From: Hoeflea ulvae
GTDB taxonomy: Bacteria; Pseudomonadota; Alphaproteobacteria; Rhizobiales; Rhizobiaceae
Direction: 5' to 3'
DNA: 64,000 bases
Assembly: GCF_026619435.1 (NCBI RefSeq)
Contig: NZ_JAOVZQ010000001.1
Span: 2,735,501-2,799,500 of the forward strand
Of the stretch, positions 26,312 through 37,180 are shown in pieces (positions within the stretch are counted from its first letter, which is position 1; every line of letters begins with the position of its first letter). Position numbers and translations under genes: made by a program. Under the pieces are notes generated by a model, which saw only the letters and a program-made list of their open reading frames with translations, made no database searches and was not told the origin of the DNA.

Positions 26312-27257
26312 ACTCGCCGACCGGTTCGGGCGCCGCATTCATGGCGGCAAGCACCAGATCGCGCAAACGCGCCGCCACCGCGCTGATGATCACATTGCGG
26401 CGTGAAATCAGGAAATAGGGGCTGACCAGGATCCTGTTTTCCGGGTTCACCGTGCTCAGGCCACCTGCCACATGATGCGCGACGAACAGATCGGCCACCT
26501 GGCGCGGAATTGGTGCCACCGCGTCCGATGAGGCCAGATAGGCGATCATCACCAGCATCGAGGTGGTGTTGACCATGTCGCCCGGCAGTTCCACCCCGGC
26601 TTCGACAAACACCGCCTCCACCGCCTGGCGCAAGGGTGTGTGCGGTGCCTGGATCACCCATTCATAGGCGGCAATCCGTTCAAGCGGCGCTGAAGCCGCA
26701 CCAGCCAGCGGATGGTCCGCGCGCATCATGAAGCAGATGTCCTCATGGCGGCCGCGGCGCACATCGAGCAGGCGCTTGTCGTAGTTCGGCGGAATCCGTG
26801 ACAGCACGAAATCATACTCGCCGCGAAACAGACCCTCGACCAGCACGTCGCTGGGGGCGACATCGACATGGATGTCGGCGCCGGTGGCGGTCTTTTTCAG
26901 CTCTTGAATCGCGGGCACGACGAAGGCCACCGATCCGTCGGTGACGGAACCGACCCGCGTGGTCCCGGCCAGGCCCTTGCTGACCGACGAGATCTCGCGC
27001 AGCGTCTGATCCAGCCCGTTGAGCAGATTGTGGCCGTTGCGGACCAGTGTCTCGCCCACTGGCGTCGGCGTCATGCCCTTGGGATGGCGCAGGAAGATCG
27101 CCCCGCCGACAATCCGTTCGATGCTCGAGAGCATCCGCGATGCGGCGGGCTGGGACATGGCAAGCTGTTCGGCGGCAAGGCCCAGCTGCCCGGTCTCGTG
27201 GATTGCCTGGATCAGCCGAAAATCCTTGAGCTGCAGACTGCGTGAGGTAATGACCAT
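26295..27257 (-). CDS. gbpR: LysR-family regulator, GbpR-like
   Basis: 320 residues: an N-terminal winged helix (FRLIQAIHETGQLGLAAEQL then SQPAASRMLSSIE, about 14-50) and a periplasmic-binding-type effector domain (about 95-300). It is divergent from a chvE homologue with 162 bases between them, exactly the gbpR-chvE arrangement of Agrobacterium, where GbpR activates the sugar-binding protein gene in response to arabinose, galactose or fucose. The symbol rests on this context and on overall similarity, not on a unique motif. Confidence 0.8.
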   Translation of the reverse strand: MVITSRSLQLKDFRLIQAIHETGQLGLAAEQLAMSQPAASRMLSSIERIVGGAIFLRHPKGMTPTPVGETLVRNGHNLLNGLDQTLREISSVSKGLAGTTRVGSVTDGSVAFVVPAIQELKKTATGADIHVDVAPSDVLVEGLFRGEYDFVLSRIPPNYDKRLLDVRRGRHEDICFMMRADHPLAGAASAPLERIAAYEWVIQAPHTPLRQAVEAVFVEAGVELPGDMVNTTSMLVMIAYLASSDAVAPIPRQVADLFVAHHVAGGLSTVNPENRILVSPYFLISRRNVIISAVAARLRDLVLAAMNAAPEPVGEFTADQ

Positions 27258-27266
27258 GAATGCTTA

Positions 27267-27304
27267 TCAAATTTGGTATGTTGATTGTCAATCTATTCAT
27301 TTGA
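27267..27304. promoter_or_regulatory. Candidate GbpR operator between gbpR and chvE
   Basis: Two nested symmetric elements sit in the divergent gap: TCAAAT (27267-27272) paired with ATTTGA (27299-27304), and within them GATTG-T-CAATC (27283-27293). LysR regulators bind AT-rich dyads in such divergent gaps. The assignment to GbpR is inferred. Confidence 0.45.
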
Positions 27305-27419
27305 AATGCATGCTGAAAACCTCGTAACTTGTGGCGGGTTCGTTTGGATCCTTATGGCCAGCAGGGCCCGCCTCCCAGGAGGGGCGAGGGCCTGCATGGC
27401 GCTGTCTTGGGAGGACTTG

Positions 27420-28484
27420 ATGAAAAAGCTTACTTCAATTTTGGCGACAGTTGCGTTCGGCATCGGACTGGTTTCGGCACCGGTGCTGGCGCAGGACAAG
27501 GGAACGGTCGGCATCGCCATGCCGACAAAGTCATCCGCACGCTGGATTTCCGATGGAAATTCAATGGTCGAGCAGTTCACTGCAGCCGGATACGACACGG
27601 ATCTGCAATATGCCGAGGATGACATCCCCAACCAGCTCGCGCAGATCGAGAACATGATCACCAAGGGCGTGGATGTTCTGGTGATCGCAGCGATTGACGG
27701 CACCACGCTGTCGAACGCGCTGGAAAATGCCGCAGCAGCCGGCATCAAGGTCATCGCCTATGACCGTCTGATCCGCGAAAGCGGCAATGTCGACTATTAC
27801 GCAACCTTCGACAACTTCAAGGTCGGCGTGCAGCAGGCAACCTCGCTCGTCGGTGGCCTCAAGGAGCGCTTTGGCGACGGACCCTACAATGTCGAACTCT
27901 TCGGCGGTTCGCCGGACGACAACAATGCCTTCTTCTTCTACAACGGTGCGATGAGCGTGCTTCAGCCGCTGATCGACTCCGGTGAAGTGGTCATCGTTTC
28001 CGGACAGATGGGCATGGACAAGGTCGGCACACTGCGCTGGGACGGCGCGGTTGCGCAGGCCCGCATGGACAACCTTTTGTCGGCGCATTACACCGACAAG
28101 CAGGTCCATGGCGTTCTGTCGCCCTATGACGGCCTGTCGATCGGTATTCTTTCGTCGCTCAAGGGCGTCGGCTACGGCTCGGGCGATCTGAAAATGCCGA
28201 TCGTTTCGGGTCAGGACGCGGAAGTGCAGTCGGTCAAGTCGATCCTGGCAGACGAGCAGTACTCCACGGTGTTCAAGGACACCCGCGAACTCGCACGCGT
28301 CACCGTCGGCATGGTGGAAGCGCTGCTGCAGGGCGGTACACCGGAAATCAATGACACGAGCACCTATGACAATGGCGTCAAGGTGGTCGAATCCTATCTG
28401 CTTGAGCCGGTTTCGGTCGACAAGTCGAACTGGGAAGAGATCGTCATCGGTTCCGGCTACTACACGATGGACCAGATCAAGTAA
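27420..28484 (+). CDS. chvE: Multiple sugar-binding periplasmic protein ChvE-like
   Basis: 354 residues, the same length as Agrobacterium ChvE. It has a signal peptide ([14 protein letters not shown] ... APVLA, about 24 residues) and then the type I periplasmic-binding fold starting [37 protein letters not shown] (about 80-97) and [16 protein letters not shown] (about 107-122) are typical sugar-contact regions. ChvE binds arabinose, galactose and related aldoses, and in agrobacteria it also signals to the VirA kinase; no vir gene is present here, so only transport is claimed. GGGAGGA lies 5 bases before ATG 27420. The transporter and catabolic genes follow on the same strand. Confidence 0.92.
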   Translation: MKKLTSILATVAFGIGLVSAPVLAQDKGTVGIAMPTKSSARWISDGNSMVEQFTAAGYDTDLQYAEDDIPNQLAQIENMITKGVDVLVIAAIDGTTLSNALENAAAAGIKVIAYDRLIRESGNVDYYATFDNFKVGVQQATSLVGGLKERFGDGPYNVELFGGSPDDNNAFFFYNGAMSVLQPLIDSGEVVIVSGQMGMDKVGTLRWDGAVAQARMDNLLSAHYTDKQVHGVLSPYDGLSIGILSSLKGVGYGSGDLKMPIVSGQDAEVQSVKSILADEQYSTVFKDTRELARVTVGMVEALLQGGTPEINDTSTYDNGVKVVESYLLEPVSVDKSNWEEIVIGSGYYTMDQIK

Positions 28485-28510
28485 TCTGATCCACGTCGCC
28501 AACAGGTGAT

Positions 28511-28541
28511 CCTGCTCGCGCTTTTCATATGCGCGGGCAGG
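28511..28541 (+). promoter_or_regulatory. Intercistronic hairpin between chvE and gguA
   Basis: An 11-bp stem with one T-G pair (28511-28521 with 28531-28541) and a 9-base AT-rich loop starts 26 bases after the chvE stop. No T-run follows, so it is not a plain terminator. Such hairpins after binding-protein genes commonly protect the upstream message and keep the binding protein more abundant than the permease. Confidence 0.6.
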
Positions 28542-28579
28542 GGCCTGTTCCGCACCCTCGCAGATATCGAGATGCAGCC

Positions 28580-30100
28580 ATGAAGCCGCTATTGGAGATG
28601 CGCTCCATAACCAAGACATTTCCCGGCGTGAAAGCACTCAACGCGGTGAACCTCACCGTGATGGAAGGCGAAATCCACGCGCTTGTCGGGGAAAATGGCG
28701 CCGGCAAATCGACCTTGATGAAGGTGCTGTCCGGGGTTTACCCCGCCGGCACCTATGAAGGCGAAATCCATTACGACGGCGCGCTCGCGGAATTTTCCGG
28801 CATTCGCCAAAGCGAAAATGTCGGCATCATCATCATCCATCAGGAACTGGCCCTGGTGCCGCTGCTGTCGATCGCCGAGAACCTGTTCATCGGCAATGAA
28901 TGCGCCAGCAATGGAATCGTCGACTGGCACGAAACCTTCCAGCGCACCGAAGCGCTGTTGAAGAAGGTCGGCCTGTCGGAAGCCCCCGGCACGCTTGTCG
29001 ACCGGATCGGCGTCGGCAAGCAACAGCTCGTCGAGATCGCCAAGGCCCTGTCCAAGGATGTGCGGCTGCTGATCCTGGACGAGCCGACCTCCGCGCTGTC
29101 AGAGAAGGACAGCCAGGCGCTGCTCGATTTGCTGCTGGAGCTCAAGGCCCAGGGCGTGACCTCGATCATCATCAGCCACAAGCTCAACGAGGTGCGCAGC
29201 ATTGCCGACCGGGTCACGGTGATCCGCGACGGCGCGACGATTTCGACGCTCGATGCGCGCAGTGACGAAATCACCGAAGACCGGATCATCCACGACATGG
29301 TTGGCCGCGATATGGCGCAGCGCTTCCCCGAGCGCGAAAGCCATCCCGGCGACGTGCTGATGGAAGTGCGCAACTGGAATGTCTGGCACCCCGAACACAC
29401 CGAACGCCAGGTCATCCGCGATGCCTGCCTGAATGTGCGCGCCGGCGAAGTCGTCGGCATTGCCGGCCTGATGGGCGCCGGGCGGACCGAGCTCGCCATG
29501 AGCATTTTCGGCAAGAGCTATGGACGCAGGATTTCTGGCGAAGTGCTGATCGACGGCAAGCCGGTCGATGTCTCGACCGTCGACCGCTCGATTTCCGCGG
29601 GCCTTGCCTATGTCACCGAGGACCGCAAGAATCTCGGCCTGGTTCTGGATGAAACCATCCAGCGCAACATCACGCTGGCCAATCTGGAGGAGGTGTCCTC
29701 CTATGGCGTGATATCGGAAGCCCAGGAGATCAATGTCGCCGAAGGGTTCCGCAAGGCCATCAACATCCGCACGCCGGGTGTGTTCCAGAAGGTGGTCAAC
29801 CTATCGGGCGGCAACCAGCAAAAGGTCGTGCTGTCGAAATGGCTGTTTGCCGATCCGAAAGTGCTGATCCTGGATGAACCGACCCGCGGCATCGATGTCG
29901 GAGCGAAATACGAAATCTACGGCATCATCAACAAGCTCGTCGCCGACGGCAAGGGCGTATTGATGATCTCGTCGGAACTGCCGGAACTATTGGGCATGTG
30001 TGACAGAATCTATGTGATGAATGAAGGTGCCCTTGTGGGCGAGCTGACCGCCGCGGAAGCGAGCCAGGAACGCATTATGTCCTTCATCGTGAGGAGCTAA
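28580..30100 (+). CDS. gguA: Sugar ABC transporter dual ATPase (GguA/XylG-like)
   Basis: 506 residues with two ABC domains. Domain 1 has GENGAGKST (about 35-43), signature [15 protein letters not shown] and [12 protein letters not shown]; domain 2 has [10 protein letters not shown] (about 295-304), [15 protein letters not shown] and [12 protein letters not shown]. It is the CUT2 class, energising a single permease dimer. ATG 28580 starts the usual family N-terminus [17 protein letters not shown]. It is followed 4 bases later by the permease gene. Confidence 0.92.
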   Translation: MKPLLEMRSITKTFPGVKALNAVNLTVMEGEIHALVGENGAGKSTLMKVLSGVYPAGTYEGEIHYDGALAEFSGIRQSENVGIIIIHQELALVPLLSIAENLFIGNECASNGIVDWHETFQRTEALLKKVGLSEAPGTLVDRIGVGKQQLVEIAKALSKDVRLLILDEPTSALSEKDSQALLDLLLELKAQGVTSIIISHKLNEVRSIADRVTVIRDGATISTLDARSDEITEDRIIHDMVGRDMAQRFPERESHPGDVLMEVRNWNVWHPEHTERQVIRDACLNVRAGEVVGIAGLMGAGRTELAMSIFGKSYGRRISGEVLIDGKPVDVSTVDRSISAGLAYVTEDRKNLGLVLDETIQRNITLANLEEVSSYGVISEAQEINVAEGFRKAINIRTPGVFQKVVNLSGGNQQKVVLSKWLFADPKVLILDEPTRGIDVGAKYEIYGIINKLVADGKGVLMISSELPELLGMCDRIYVMNEGALVGELTAAEASQERIMSFIVRS

Positions 30101-30104
30101 GACA

Positions 30105-31328
30105 ATGGCGACGGACACCGTTGAAACCACCACCGGCAACCAGGGCCGCACTGTCGGTCAGTACCTTGCCGAACATCTGCGCGATTACGGCATGGTGCTC
30201 GCGCTGATCGCCATCATGGCGTTCTTTCAGGTGATGACCGACGGCACCCTGCTGCGGCCGGTCAACATCACCAATCTGTTCCTGCAAAACAGCTACATCA
30301 TCATCATGGCACTCGGCATGCTGCTGGTCATTGTCGCCGGGCATATCGATCTGTCGGTCGGCTCCGTGGTCGGCTTTGTCGGCGCGCTGGCGGCGGTGAT
30401 GATGGTCAACTGGGACTGGTCGATCTACCTCACCATTCCCTGTTGCCTGTTTGTCGGCATTCTCATTGGCGCAGCCCAGGGCTACTGGATCGCCTATTGG
30501 AAAATACCCTCCTTCATTGTCACGCTTGCCGGCATGCTGGTGTTCCGCGGCGCCTCGCTGTGGCTGCTTGAAGGCCAGTCTGTGGGCCCGTTCCCGCGCC
30601 AGTTCCAGGCGCTGTCGACCGGCTTCATTCCGGACCTGCTGCCCTTCGTCAAGGATCTGCTCGGGCTTGAGCGGATGAACGGCTTTGCGGTCGTCACCGG
30701 CATCGTGATTGCCGCGCTGATCATCTGGATGGGGTTGCGCGCGCGTGCCCGCAACCGCACCTATGGCATGATGGGCGAGCCCATGAGCTTCTTCATCGGA
30801 CGCAATTTGCTGGTGGCCGGCGCGATCGTCTTCGTCTCCTACAAGCTCTCGACCTTCCGCGGTCTGCCCAATGTGCTGATCACCATGGGTTTTCTGACCA
30901 TCATCTATGCCTTCCTGACGGAATCAACCACGCTGGGACGCCGCATCTATGCGCTGGGTGGCAATGAGAAGGCTGCGAAACTGTCGGGCATTGCCACCGA
31001 GCGGCTGACATTCCTGACCTTCGTCAATATGGGCATGCTGGCCGCCCTGGCCGGGCTGATTTTTGCCGCACGGCTCAACACCGCCACGCCGAAAGCCGGC
31101 GTCTCCTTCGAACTTGACGTGATTGCCGCGGTCTTCATCGGCGGTGCATCGATGTCGGGTGGCGTCGGCAAGATCATCGGCGCGGTGGTCGGCGCCTTCA
31201 TCATGGGCGTGATGAACAATGGCATGTCGATCATGGGCATCGGCATTGATTACCAGCAGGTGATCAAGGGCCTGGTGCTGCTCGCGGCCGTCATCTTCGA
31301 TGTCTACAACAAGAACAAACAAAGCTGA
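30105..31328 (+). CDS. gguB: Sugar ABC transporter permease (GguB/XylH-like)
   Basis: 407 residues with about ten membrane helices. Typical CUT2 permease elements are IIIMALGMLLVIVAGHIDLS (about 65-84), the YWIAYWKIPSFIVTLAGM stretch and ALGGNEKAAKLSGI (about 283-296), the coupling segment. It would pair with GguA to bring in the sugar caught by the ChvE-like protein. In Agrobacterium gguC follows; here L-arabonate dehydratase follows instead, tying uptake directly to the breakdown pathway. Confidence 0.92.
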   Translation: MATDTVETTTGNQGRTVGQYLAEHLRDYGMVLALIAIMAFFQVMTDGTLLRPVNITNLFLQNSYIIIMALGMLLVIVAGHIDLSVGSVVGFVGALAAVMMVNWDWSIYLTIPCCLFVGILIGAAQGYWIAYWKIPSFIVTLAGMLVFRGASLWLLEGQSVGPFPRQFQALSTGFIPDLLPFVKDLLGLERMNGFAVVTGIVIAALIIWMGLRARARNRTYGMMGEPMSFFIGRNLLVAGAIVFVSYKLSTFRGLPNVLITMGFLTIIYAFLTESTTLGRRIYALGGNEKAAKLSGIATERLTFLTFVNMGMLAALAGLIFAARLNTATPKAGVSFELDVIAAVFIGGASMSGGVGKIIGAVVGAFIMGVMNNGMSIMGIGIDYQQVIKGLVLLAAVIFDVYNKNKQS

Positions 31329-31383
31329 TCCAACTGAGGAAAGCGGTTTCCCTGCACACAGGGACAACGGCTTCGGAGTCAAA

Positions 31384-33126
31384 ATGACATTCACACCAGC
31401 AAAATGGCCGCGCAAGCTGCGCTCTCAAGAATGGTTCGGCGGAACCGGCCGGGACCAGATCTATCATCGCGGATGGATGAAGAACCAGGGCTTTCCGCAC
31501 GACATGTTCGACGGCAGGCCGGTGATCGGCATTCTCAATACCTGGTCGGAACTGACCCCGTGCAACGCGCATCTGCGCGACCTGGCCGAGCGGGTCAAGA
31601 ACGGCGTGCTCGAAGCCGGTGGCATGCCGGTCGAAGTCCCGGTGTTTTCGGCATCGGAAAGCTCGTTCCGGCCGACGGCGATGATGTTTCGCAATCTGGC
31701 GGCGATGGCGGTCGAGGAAGCCATGCGCGGCCAGCCGATGGACGGCGCCGTGCTTCTGGTGGGATGCGACAAGACCACGCCGAGCCTGCTGATGGGCGCG
31801 GCTTCGACCGACATGCCGTCGATTGTCGTCACCGGCGGGCCGATGCTCAACGGCTATTTCCGCGGCGAGCGGGTCGGATCCGGCACGCATCTGTGGAAAT
31901 TCTCCGAAGCGGTGAAGGCCGGCGAGATGTCACAGGAGGATTTTCTCGAAGCCGAAGCCTCGATGTCGCGGTCTGCCGGTTCGTGCAACACCATGGGCAC
32001 GGCCTCGACCATGGCCTCGATGGCCGAAGCGTTGGGCATGGCGCTCTCCGGCAATGCCGCGATACCGGCCGTCGACAGCCGCCGCCGGGTGATGGCGCAG
32101 ATGTCGGGCCGCCGCATCGTCGACATGGTCAAGGACGACCTCAAGCCGTCCGACGTGTTGACCAAGCACGCCTTTGAAAACGCCATCCGCACCAATGGCG
32201 CCATTGGCGGCTCCACCAATGCGGTCATCCATTTGCTGGCCATTGCCGGCCGGGTCGGCATTGATCTGACACTGGATGACTGGGACCGCTGTGGCCGCGA
32301 AGTCGCGACCATCGTCAATCTGATGCCGTCGGGCAAATATCTGATGGAAGAGTTCTTCTATGCCGGCGGTCTGCCGGTGGTGCTCAAGCGGCTTGGTGAA
32401 GCCGGCCTGTTGCACAAGGATGCACTGACGGTCAGCGGCACTGCGATCTGGGACGAGGTCAAGGATGCCGTCAACACCAATGAGGACGTGATCCGCCCGG
32501 TCGACAAGGCGTTGACCGACGAGGGCGGCATTGCCGTGCTGAAGGGCAATCTTGCGCCAAGGGGCGCGGTGATCAAGCCGTCGGCGGCGTCAGCCCACCT
32601 GCTCAAGCACCGCGGTCGGGCCGTCGTGTTCGAGGACATCGACGACTACAAGGCCAAGATCAATGACGAGGCGCTCGACATTGACGAGAGCTGCGTCATG
32701 GTTCTGAAGAATTGCGGCCCGAAAGGCTATCCCGGCATGGCCGAGGTCGGCAATATGGGGCTGCCGCCAAAAGTGCTGCGCAAGGGCATCACCGACATGG
32801 TGCGGATCTCGGACGCCCGCATGTCGGGAACCGCCTATGGCACCGTCATCCTGCACACCGCACCCGAAGCGGCCGAGGGCGGACCGCTGGCCGTAGTCCG
32901 CGACGGCGACATGATCGAACTCGACGTCGCCGCCCGCAGCATCCGTCTCGATATATCGGACGCGGAGCTGGCGGCGCGGCTTGCCGAGTGGAAGCCGAAC
33001 ACTGAAAAGGCGCCGTCGGGCTATGCCTGGCTGCATCAAACCCACACCCAAGGCGCAGACACCGGGGCTGATCTGGATTTCCTGATCGGCTGCCGTGGCT
33101 CCCCGGTTGGAAAGGACTCGCACTGA
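31384..33126 (+). CDS. L-arabonate dehydratase (IlvD/Edd family)
   Basis: 580 residues. IlvD/Edd dehydratases hold an Fe-S cluster; the three conserved cysteines are visible at C60 (TPCNAH), C128 (VGCDKTTP) and C201 (SCNTMG). It probably removes water from L-arabonate to give 2-keto-3-deoxy-L-arabonate. The length and the presence of the three other enzymes of the oxidative arabinose route favour this over dihydroxy-acid or phosphogluconate dehydratase; D-xylonate or D-fuconate as substrates remain possible. The ATG at 31384 gives the family N-terminus (KLRSQEWFGG). Its stop overlaps the next start (TGATG). Confidence 0.87.
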   Translation: MTFTPAKWPRKLRSQEWFGGTGRDQIYHRGWMKNQGFPHDMFDGRPVIGILNTWSELTPCNAHLRDLAERVKNGVLEAGGMPVEVPVFSASESSFRPTAMMFRNLAAMAVEEAMRGQPMDGAVLLVGCDKTTPSLLMGAASTDMPSIVVTGGPMLNGYFRGERVGSGTHLWKFSEAVKAGEMSQEDFLEAEASMSRSAGSCNTMGTASTMASMAEALGMALSGNAAIPAVDSRRRVMAQMSGRRIVDMVKDDLKPSDVLTKHAFENAIRTNGAIGGSTNAVIHLLAIAGRVGIDLTLDDWDRCGREVATIVNLMPSGKYLMEEFFYAGGLPVVLKRLGEAGLLHKDALTVSGTAIWDEVKDAVNTNEDVIRPVDKALTDEGGIAVLKGNLAPRGAVIKPSAASAHLLKHRGRAVVFEDIDDYKAKINDEALDIDESCVMVLKNCGPKGYPGMAEVGNMGLPPKVLRKGITDMVRISDARMSGTAYGTVILHTAPEAAEGGPLAVVRDGDMIELDVAARSIRLDISDAELAARLAEWKPNTEKAPSGYAWLHQTHTQGADTGADLDFLIGCRGSPVGKDSH

Positions 33127-34064
33127 TGGCAACCAGGATCGCTCTTGCCGGCATCGGCAAAATTGCCCGAGACCAGCATGTGCCCGCGCTTGCCGCGTCG
33201 ACAGACTGGGAACTGGCGGCAACCGTTTCGCGTCACGGCACGGTCGACGGCATCGAAGCCTATGATGACTTTGCCGCCATGCTCGAAGCGCGGCCCGATA
33301 TCGGCGTGGTGTCGCTGTGCATGCCGCCGGTGCCGCGCTTTGACTATGCCAGGGCCGCAATTGCCGCCGGACGCCATGTGATGCTGGAAAAGCCGCCCGG
33401 CACGACGCTGTCGGAGTGCCATGCACTGGAAGCCATGGCCCGCGACGCCGGGGTTTCAATCTATGCGACCTGGCATTCGCGCGAGGCCGCCATGGTCGCC
33501 ACCGCCAAATCCTGGCTTGCCGGCAAGACCCTGCGCAAGCTCGAGGTGATCTGGAAAGAGGATGTGCGCAAATGGCATCCGGGCCAGACCTGGATCTGGC
33601 AGGCCGGCGGTCTCGGCGTCTTCGATCCGGGCATCAATGCGCTGTCGATCGTCACGGAGATCCTCGCCGATCCGATCCATGTGACGTCGTCGGAGCTGCT
33701 GATTCCCGAAAACTGCGAGACACCGATCGCCGCCAATATGACATTCGCGCATCCTCACGGGGCCGAGGTCAGCGCCGTGTTCGATTTCCGCAAGGAGGGC
33801 GACCAGTTCTGGAACATCGAGATCGAGACCGACCAGGGCAGGCTGGTGTTGTCGGAAGGCGGCGCCACCTTGACGATTGACGGCCGCAGGCAAAGCGCTG
33901 CGACGGACGCCAATCCGCTGACCGGAGAATATCCACGGCTTTACGCCAATATGGCCAGGCTGGTGCGCGATAACGCCATCGATATGGATCTGGCGCCGAT
34001 GACCCATGTTGCCGACGCATTTCTGATGGGCACGCGGGTGACGGTCGAACCGTTCATCGAGTGA
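33126..34064 (+). CDS. L-arabinose / D-galactose 1-dehydrogenase (Gfo/Idh/MocA family)
   Basis: 312 residues. A Rossmann start (RIALAGIGKIARDQHVPAL, about 4-22) and the family EKP signature with catalytic-type Lys89 (MLEKPPG) are clear. The enzyme is expected to oxidise L-arabinose (or D-galactose) at C1 with NAD(P)+, giving the lactone; the Azospirillum L-arabinose 1-dehydrogenase is a close-length relative. It starts on the stop codon of the dehydratase gene. A lactonase, needed in principle, is not seen nearby; lactones can also open spontaneously. Confidence 0.83.
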   Translation: MATRIALAGIGKIARDQHVPALAASTDWELAATVSRHGTVDGIEAYDDFAAMLEARPDIGVVSLCMPPVPRFDYARAAIAAGRHVMLEKPPGTTLSECHALEAMARDAGVSIYATWHSREAAMVATAKSWLAGKTLRKLEVIWKEDVRKWHPGQTWIWQAGGLGVFDPGINALSIVTEILADPIHVTSSELLIPENCETPIAANMTFAHPHGAEVSAVFDFRKEGDQFWNIEIETDQGRLVLSEGGATLTIDGRRQSAATDANPLTGEYPRLYANMARLVRDNAIDMDLAPMTHVADAFLMGTRVTVEPFIE

Positions 34065-34158
34065 TCTTTCTGGCCACCGCGCCACGCCGACACTTTGCCG
34101 GGTACGCCGTTTGGTCACGGTTGCAGATGCTCGGAGACATTCCTGAAAGGACGATAAG

Positions 34159-35076
34159 ATGAAACAACCGCTCGCCAATATACTGCCGGTGGCTCCGACT
34201 CCGTTTCACGCCGATGGCCGGGTCGATGAAGACGGCATGCGCCGGGTGATCGATTGCATGATCGACCAGGGCGTCGACGCCATCTGCATCCTCGCCAATT
34301 ATTCCGAACAGTTTCTGCTTTCGGACGAGGAACGCCTGTTGCTGATGCGCCTGAGCCTCGAACACACGGCGGGCCGGGTGCCTGTGATTGTCACCACCAG
34401 TCATTTCTCCACTGAAATCGCCACCCAGCGCGCCTTGGCGGCGCAGTCGATGGGCGCCGCGATGGTCATGATGATGCCGCCTTATCACGGCTCCGGCCTG
34501 TTCCCGGCGCCGCAGGGAATTTTCGAGCATTTTGAAGCCGTCAGCAACGCGATCTCGATCCCGATCATGGTGCAGGATGCGCCGCTGTCGGGCGTGACGA
34601 TGACGGTGGAGCTGCTGGCCCGCCTGGCCAAAGAGCTCGAAAATGTCTCCTATTTCAAGATCGAATGCCCCTTTGCCGCCGACAAGCTGGCAGCCCTGAT
34701 CGAAGCCGCCGGCGACCATATCGCCGGACCGTTTGACGGCGAGGAGGCGGTGACGCTGCTGGCTGATCTCGATGCGGGCGCCACCGGAACCATGACATCG
34801 GCACTGTTTCCCGAACTCATCCGGCCGATCGTCACCGAGTTTCGCGCCGGCAACAAGGACGCGGCGCTGGCGCAGTGGCAGAAATGTCTGCCTTTGATCA
34901 ATCATGAGAACCGGCAGTGTGGACTTCGCGCTGCAAAAGTGGTTTTCAGGGAGGGAGGGGTGATCGGCAGCGATTATGTGCGTCACCCGCTAAAGCCGAT
35001 GTCGGATCGAACCAGAAGCCGCCTGTTGCAGCTTGCGGGCGATCTTGATGTCCTTGCCCTGAGATGGGGCAAATAG
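34159..35076 (+). CDS. 2-keto-3-deoxy-L-arabonate dehydratase (DapA/NAL family)
   Basis: 305 residues, TIM-barrel aldolase-superfamily member. The Schiff-base lysine is K167 in SYFKIECP. The N-terminus, VAPTPFHADGRVDEDGMRRV, is typical of the group. In this operon it should convert 2-keto-3-deoxy-L-arabonate to 2-oxoglutarate semialdehyde by dehydration and deamination-like rearrangement, the third enzyme of the route. AAGGA lies 9 bases before the ATG. The preceding gap is 94 bases. Confidence 0.83.
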   Translation: MKQPLANILPVAPTPFHADGRVDEDGMRRVIDCMIDQGVDAICILANYSEQFLLSDEERLLLMRLSLEHTAGRVPVIVTTSHFSTEIATQRALAAQSMGAAMVMMMPPYHGSGLFPAPQGIFEHFEAVSNAISIPIMVQDAPLSGVTMTVELLARLAKELENVSYFKIECPFAADKLAALIEAAGDHIAGPFDGEEAVTLLADLDAGATGTMTSALFPELIRPIVTEFRAGNKDAALAQWQKCLPLINHENRQCGLRAAKVVFREGGVIGSDYVRHPLKPMSDRTRSRLLQLAGDLDVLALRWGK

Positions 35077-35127
35077 GCAGCTCGGCTGAACCGTCCGAAA
35101 CCAGATTACCAAATGGGAATACCAAAT

Positions 35128-36634
<1,507 letters not shown>

Positions 36635-36641
36635 CGCAAAC

Positions 36642-36685
36642 AAAAAGGCCCGCCACAGCGATTTGGGTCGCCGTGGCGGGCTTTT
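36642..36685. terminator. Bidirectional terminator between the arabinose and heme loci
   Basis: A 9-bp GC stem (36648-36656 with 36673-36681) is extended by an inner GCGA/TCGC pairing, with A residues on the left and TTTT on the right. It can end the rightward sugar operon and the leftward tonB-hmuQ operon. Confidence 0.85.
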
Positions 36686-36760
36686 CTATGGCCGTTACCT
36701 CACATCGATGAGGCTTCGATCGTTGTGCCAGCCAGGTCTGCTGACACCGGCAAGCGGGTA

Positions 36761-37075
36761 TTATGCGTCGAGCACGGACACGAAACCCTCGAAATTGGGA
36801 TGCCCGGCATACATGCCCTTGTTCGAACCCGCATTCTTGTGCGCGTCGCGGAAATTCTGCGACTTGGTCCAGTCGACAAAATGCTGTTCCGACTGCCAGA
36901 CCGTGTGCGAGGCGTAGAGTGTCTGCCTGGTCTCGGGGTCCTGCTTGCCCTTGAGCAGATGGAAGGTCTCGAAACCGGGCATGTCCTTGAGACTGGAATC
37001 GCGATTGCGCCAGACGTCTTCAAATGCGGTCTCGTGGCCTTCATTGATGATGAAGCGGTTCATGGCGATATACAT
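36761..37075 (-). CDS. hmuQ: Heme-degrading monooxygenase, HmuQ/IsdG-like
   Basis: 104 residues, antibiotic-biosynthesis-monooxygenase (ABM) fold. Family features are MYIAMNRFIINEGHETAFE at the N-terminus, WRNRDSSLKDMPGF (about 23-36), the conserved LYASHTVW with Trp (about 54-61) and the C-terminal HKNAGSN. IsdG and HmuQ enzymes open the heme ring and release iron. Its place at the end of the tonB operon in a heme uptake locus supports this. AGGAG lies 7 bases before ATG 37075; an upstream extension to 37132 lacks family similarity. Confidence 0.85.
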   Translation of the reverse strand: MYIAMNRFIINEGHETAFEDVWRNRDSSLKDMPGFETFHLLKGKQDPETRQTLYASHTVWQSEQHFVDWTKSQNFRDAHKNAGSNKGMYAGHPNFEGFVSVLDA

Positions 37076-37180
37076 GCGATGTCTCCTGTAAGTGTCTTTT
37101 GAGTGTATTCGAGGATGGTCGACGTCCTCCAATTCCGTGCCGGCCTGGTTCCGGCAAAGTTCGATTGTTGCCCTAACGGT

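Noticed and set aside
27420-28484. Virulence role for the ChvE-like protein
   Set aside because: No virA/virG or T-DNA related genes are present; the downstream genes point to sugar catabolism.
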